From Roseburia sp. (lineage in GTDB: Bacteria; Bacillota; Clostridia; Lachnospirales; Lachnospiraceae): DNA of 6,448 nucleotides. Below are positions 4,634 to 6,448 of this stretch, piece by piece; within the stretch, counting starts at the first letter, position 1, and the number at the start of each line of letters is the position of its first letter. The notes under the pieces are model-generated. The model worked only from the letters and a program-made list of their open reading frames with translations. It made no database searches and was not told the origin of the DNA. Position numbers and translations under genes: made by a program. The stretch is taken from positions 1-6,448 of the forward strand of contig JAUUNJ010000147.1 of the NCBI GenBank assembly GCA_030844625.1, given 5' to 3'.

Positions 4634-5902
4634 ATGGGCAAAAACAATAATAAAAAAAACAATACAGAAACGAAGAAAATGACCTCCATTGTACGAAAAC
4701 TTCACTGGTCATGGATTGGTAAAAAAATAGGTCGCAATATTAGTGCGGACCTATTTCTTCTCATCATACTTTTTTGCGGATGGATTTGTGATCAGGAGAT
4801 TACAAGAATTGGAAAACTGGATTATACTTATAAGAGAAGTTTTATAAATTTGGGTTCTCTGAGGGAGTTAACATATTTAGTAAAGGACAAATCTGAAAAT
4901 ATATTATTAAAAATACAGGTTTATGATGTGATTAGAGTCATAGGGATATTTCTTCTTGTTGTAATATTGTTTCAGATACTGGAGATTTGTTTTTCTTATA
5001 TTCATGAAGAGCGAAAGATTCGTACCATACTGGCACCCATAGATAAGATCGCCTTAAAAGCGGACGAATTAAGTAAGATGACTTTTTCTGAGGACAAATA
5101 TCAACAGATAGAAGATGCCATTTCCAATCTGCAGCCGGAAGAATCTGAATTAATATCCTTTGGGGATTCTGATCTGCAGGGAATAGAGGCGGCAATGAAT
5201 AATCTTTTGATCCGTATGAGAGATTCGCACAGACAACAGGCAAGATTTGTCAATGATGCATCCCATGAACTTAGGACACCAATAGCGGTGATTCAGGGGT
5301 ATGTCAATATGTTATCAAGATGGGGGAGAGAAGATAAAAAAGTATTGGATGAATCGATTGTTGCAATTCAGCATGAATCGGATCATATGAAACATCTGGT
5401 AGAGCAGCTGTTATTTTTAGCCCGCGGTGATAGTGGCAAGACAAAGCTTACCATAGAAAGGGTATCTTTAAATACTTTGATGAAGGAAGTGTATGAGGAA
5501 TCTCTTTTGATTGATGAAGAGCATCCATACAGATATCGTTCTGCCAAGGAGGAGATTACCATAAATGCAGATGCAATGATGTTAAAACAGGCTGTGAGAA
5601 TCCTGGTAGATAATGGGGCAAAATATACGAAACAGGGGGACGAGATAATTTTAAGTGTGGGAAAGACAGAGGAAAATCAGGTATATTTGCAGGTGCAGGA
5701 TACGGGAATTGGAATGGCGGAATCAGATGTAAAGCATATGTTTGAACGTTTTTACCGTGCAGATGATGCCAGAAACTATCAAGGAACCGGATTGGGACTG
5801 TCCATTGCAAAATGGATTGTAGATAAGCACAAAGGGCATTTCGAAATCTTATCCAGAACAGAACTTGGGACCAGAATCCGAATTATTCTTCCAATAAAAT
5901 AG
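4634..5902 (+). CDS. Membrane sensor histidine kinase
   Basis: The product has 422 residues. A basic, Asn/Lys-rich cytoplasmic start (1-36) leads to TM1 (about 38-53, ADLFLLIILFCGWI). A short external part of about 45 residues follows, then TM2 (about 100-122, DVIRVIGIFLLVVILFQIL). A HAMP-like linker begins ILAPIDKIALKADEL and reaches residue 198; at about 70 residues it is longer than a plain HAMP. The H box FVNDASHELRTPIAVIQGY holds the phosphorylated H211. The ATP-binding domain shows the N box (VDNGAKYT, N327), G1 box (DTGIGM, 356-361), F box (FERFYR) and G2 box (GTGLGLSIAKWIV). All catalytic motifs look intact. It should phosphorylate the response regulator encoded 32 bases upstream. The ribosome site is AGGA at 4624-4627. 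The stimulus is not evident; the small external domain favours sensing at or in the membrane. Confidence 0.95.
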   Translation: MGKNNNKKNNTETKKMTSIVRKLHWSWIGKKIGRNISADLFLLIILFCGWICDQEITRIGKLDYTYKRSFINLGSLRELTYLVKDKSENILLKIQVYDVIRVIGIFLLVVILFQILEICFSYIHEERKIRTILAPIDKIALKADELSKMTFSEDKYQQIEDAISNLQPEESELISFGDSDLQGIEAAMNNLLIRMRDSHRQQARFVNDASHELRTPIAVIQGYVNMLSRWGREDKKVLDESIVAIQHESDHMKHLVEQLLFLARGDSGKTKLTIERVSLNTLMKEVYEESLLIDEEHPYRYRSAKEEITINADAMMLKQAVRILVDNGAKYTKQGDEIILSVGKTEENQVYLQVQDTGIGMAESDVKHMFERFYRADDARNYQGTGLGLSIAKWIVDKHKGHFEILSRTELGTRIRIILPIK

Positions 5903-5926
5903 AGGTTTAGAAGAATAAAATAGAGG
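5893..5926 (+). repeat. In-frame 21-base-period direct repeat over the kinase stop codon
   Basis: AATAAAATAGAGG occurs at 5893-5905 and again at 5914-5926. The offset of 21 bases keeps the frame, so the kinase ending Ile-Lys-stop (TAG 5900-5902) is repeated seven codons later as Ile-Lys-stop (TAG 5921-5923). It looks like a small tandem duplication. Confidence 0.7.
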
Positions 5927-5998
5927 AACTGGTAAATACAAAGGAGAGATGATAAAATACCATAAAGTATAATCAGAAATTTATAAGGAGACAACATT

Positions 5999-6448
5999 AT
6001 GGGACGTTCTGCAAAGGCAGCAAACAATAAAAACAAGACAGAACAGAAATCATTGGAATGGATTGTAGAGCCGTTACTTTGCTGGTATGATGAGCAGGCG
6101 CGTGAACTTCCGTGGAGAATGGACGAAAACCCCTATCGTGTGTGGATTTCAGAGATTATGCTGCAACAGACAAGAGTAGAAGCTGTTATACCATATTTCA
6201 ACAGGTTTATGGAAACTTTTCCGGAGATACGAATGCTGGCGGATGCCAAAGAAGAAACTGTTTTAAAATTATGGGAGGGACTGGGTTATTATTCCCGGGC
6301 AAGAAATTTAAAGAAAGCAGCAGAAATTATCTGTAATCAATATGGAGGAACTTTTCCGGATGAATATAAAGAAATTTTAGCTCTTCCGGGGATTGGAAAA
6401 TATACGGCGGGTGCAATCAGTTCCATAGCTTTTGGATTGCCCTATGCT
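5999..6448 (+). CDS. mutY: A/G-specific adenine DNA glycosylase MutY (N-terminal 150 residues; gene runs off the window)
   Basis: MutY removes adenine mispaired with 8-oxoguanine or guanine, starting base-excision repair. The open frame begins at ATG 5999 with AAGGAG (5985-5990) eight bases ahead and runs to the window edge with no stop. Recognisable blocks are LPWRMDENPYRVWISEIMLQ, with the catalytic glutamate at residue 52 (SEIMLQQT), WEGLGYYSRARNLKKAA, and the helix-hairpin-helix LPGIGKYTAGAISSIAFG at the end of the window. The catalytic aspartate, the iron-sulphur cluster cysteines and the C-terminal MutT-like domain lie beyond the edge. The first 15 residues are a Lys/Asn-rich extension compared with E. 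coli MutY, whose catalytic Glu is residue 37. No terminator separates it from the kinase gene 96 bases before, so read-through is likely. Confidence 0.96.
   Translation, partial: MGRSAKAANNKNKTEQKSLEWIVEPLLCWYDEQARELPWRMDENPYRVWISEIMLQQTRVEAVIPYFNRFMETFPEIRMLADAKEETVLKLWEGLGYYSRARNLKKAAEIICNQYGGTFPDEYKEILALPGIGKYTAGAISSIAFGLPYA

Noticed and set aside
5968..5973. TATAAT before mutY as a promoter
   Set aside because: No -35 match at 16-18 bases and no TG extension; in such A/T-rich sequence the hexamer alone is weak evidence.
6112..6336. 74-codon + strand frame near the right edge
   Set aside because: It is out of frame within mutY, whose conserved motifs run through the same bases.

Overview
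The window reads as ordinary chromosome from a low-GC Gram-positive bacterium, most likely a Lachnospiraceae-type Clostridia. Support for this: strong AGGAGG-type ribosome binding sites before most genes, A/T-rich spacers, near-consensus vegetative (sigma-A-like) promoters, and the Firmicutes gene order ecfT - truA - rplM - rpsI. The taxonomic call is inference from gene content and order, not a database match.

Layout, left to right. (1) Bases 1-980: the 3' end of ecfT (vitamin/metal ECF transporter core) followed by truA (tRNA pseudouridine synthase), both +. (2) Bases 1098-2250: a separate ribosomal protein unit. It has a perfect consensus promoter (TTGACA-17-TATAAT), a structured leader of about 190 nt that probably mediates feedback by L13, then rplM (L13) and rpsI (S9), closed by a strong intrinsic terminator. 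(3) Bases 2251-3020: a very A/T-rich segment with an 11-bp tandem repeat, an extended -10 promoter and one unrecognised 148-residue protein. (4) Bases 3020-3136: a tRNA-Gly(CCC) gene on the minus strand with its own promoter. (5) Bases 3137-5902: a + strand operon, divergent from the tRNA. It encodes a membrane protein with an N-terminal UBA-like helical domain and a DUF4342-like membrane region, an OmpR/PhoB-type response regulator, and a membrane histidine kinase. Its long upstream region carries a helically phased direct repeat and a palindrome that could be control sites. (6) Bases 5999-6448: the first 150 codons of mutY, cut by the window end.

The housekeeping part (truA, L13, S9, tRNA-Gly, MutY) concerns translation and DNA repair and is conventional. 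The less explained part is the three-gene UBA/DUF4342 - response regulator - kinase operon. The kinase and regulator form a standard phosphorelay, and the first gene looks like a membrane accessory or output of it, but nothing in the sequence identifies the stimulus. No CRISPR array, insertion sequence, phage gene or origin was seen.
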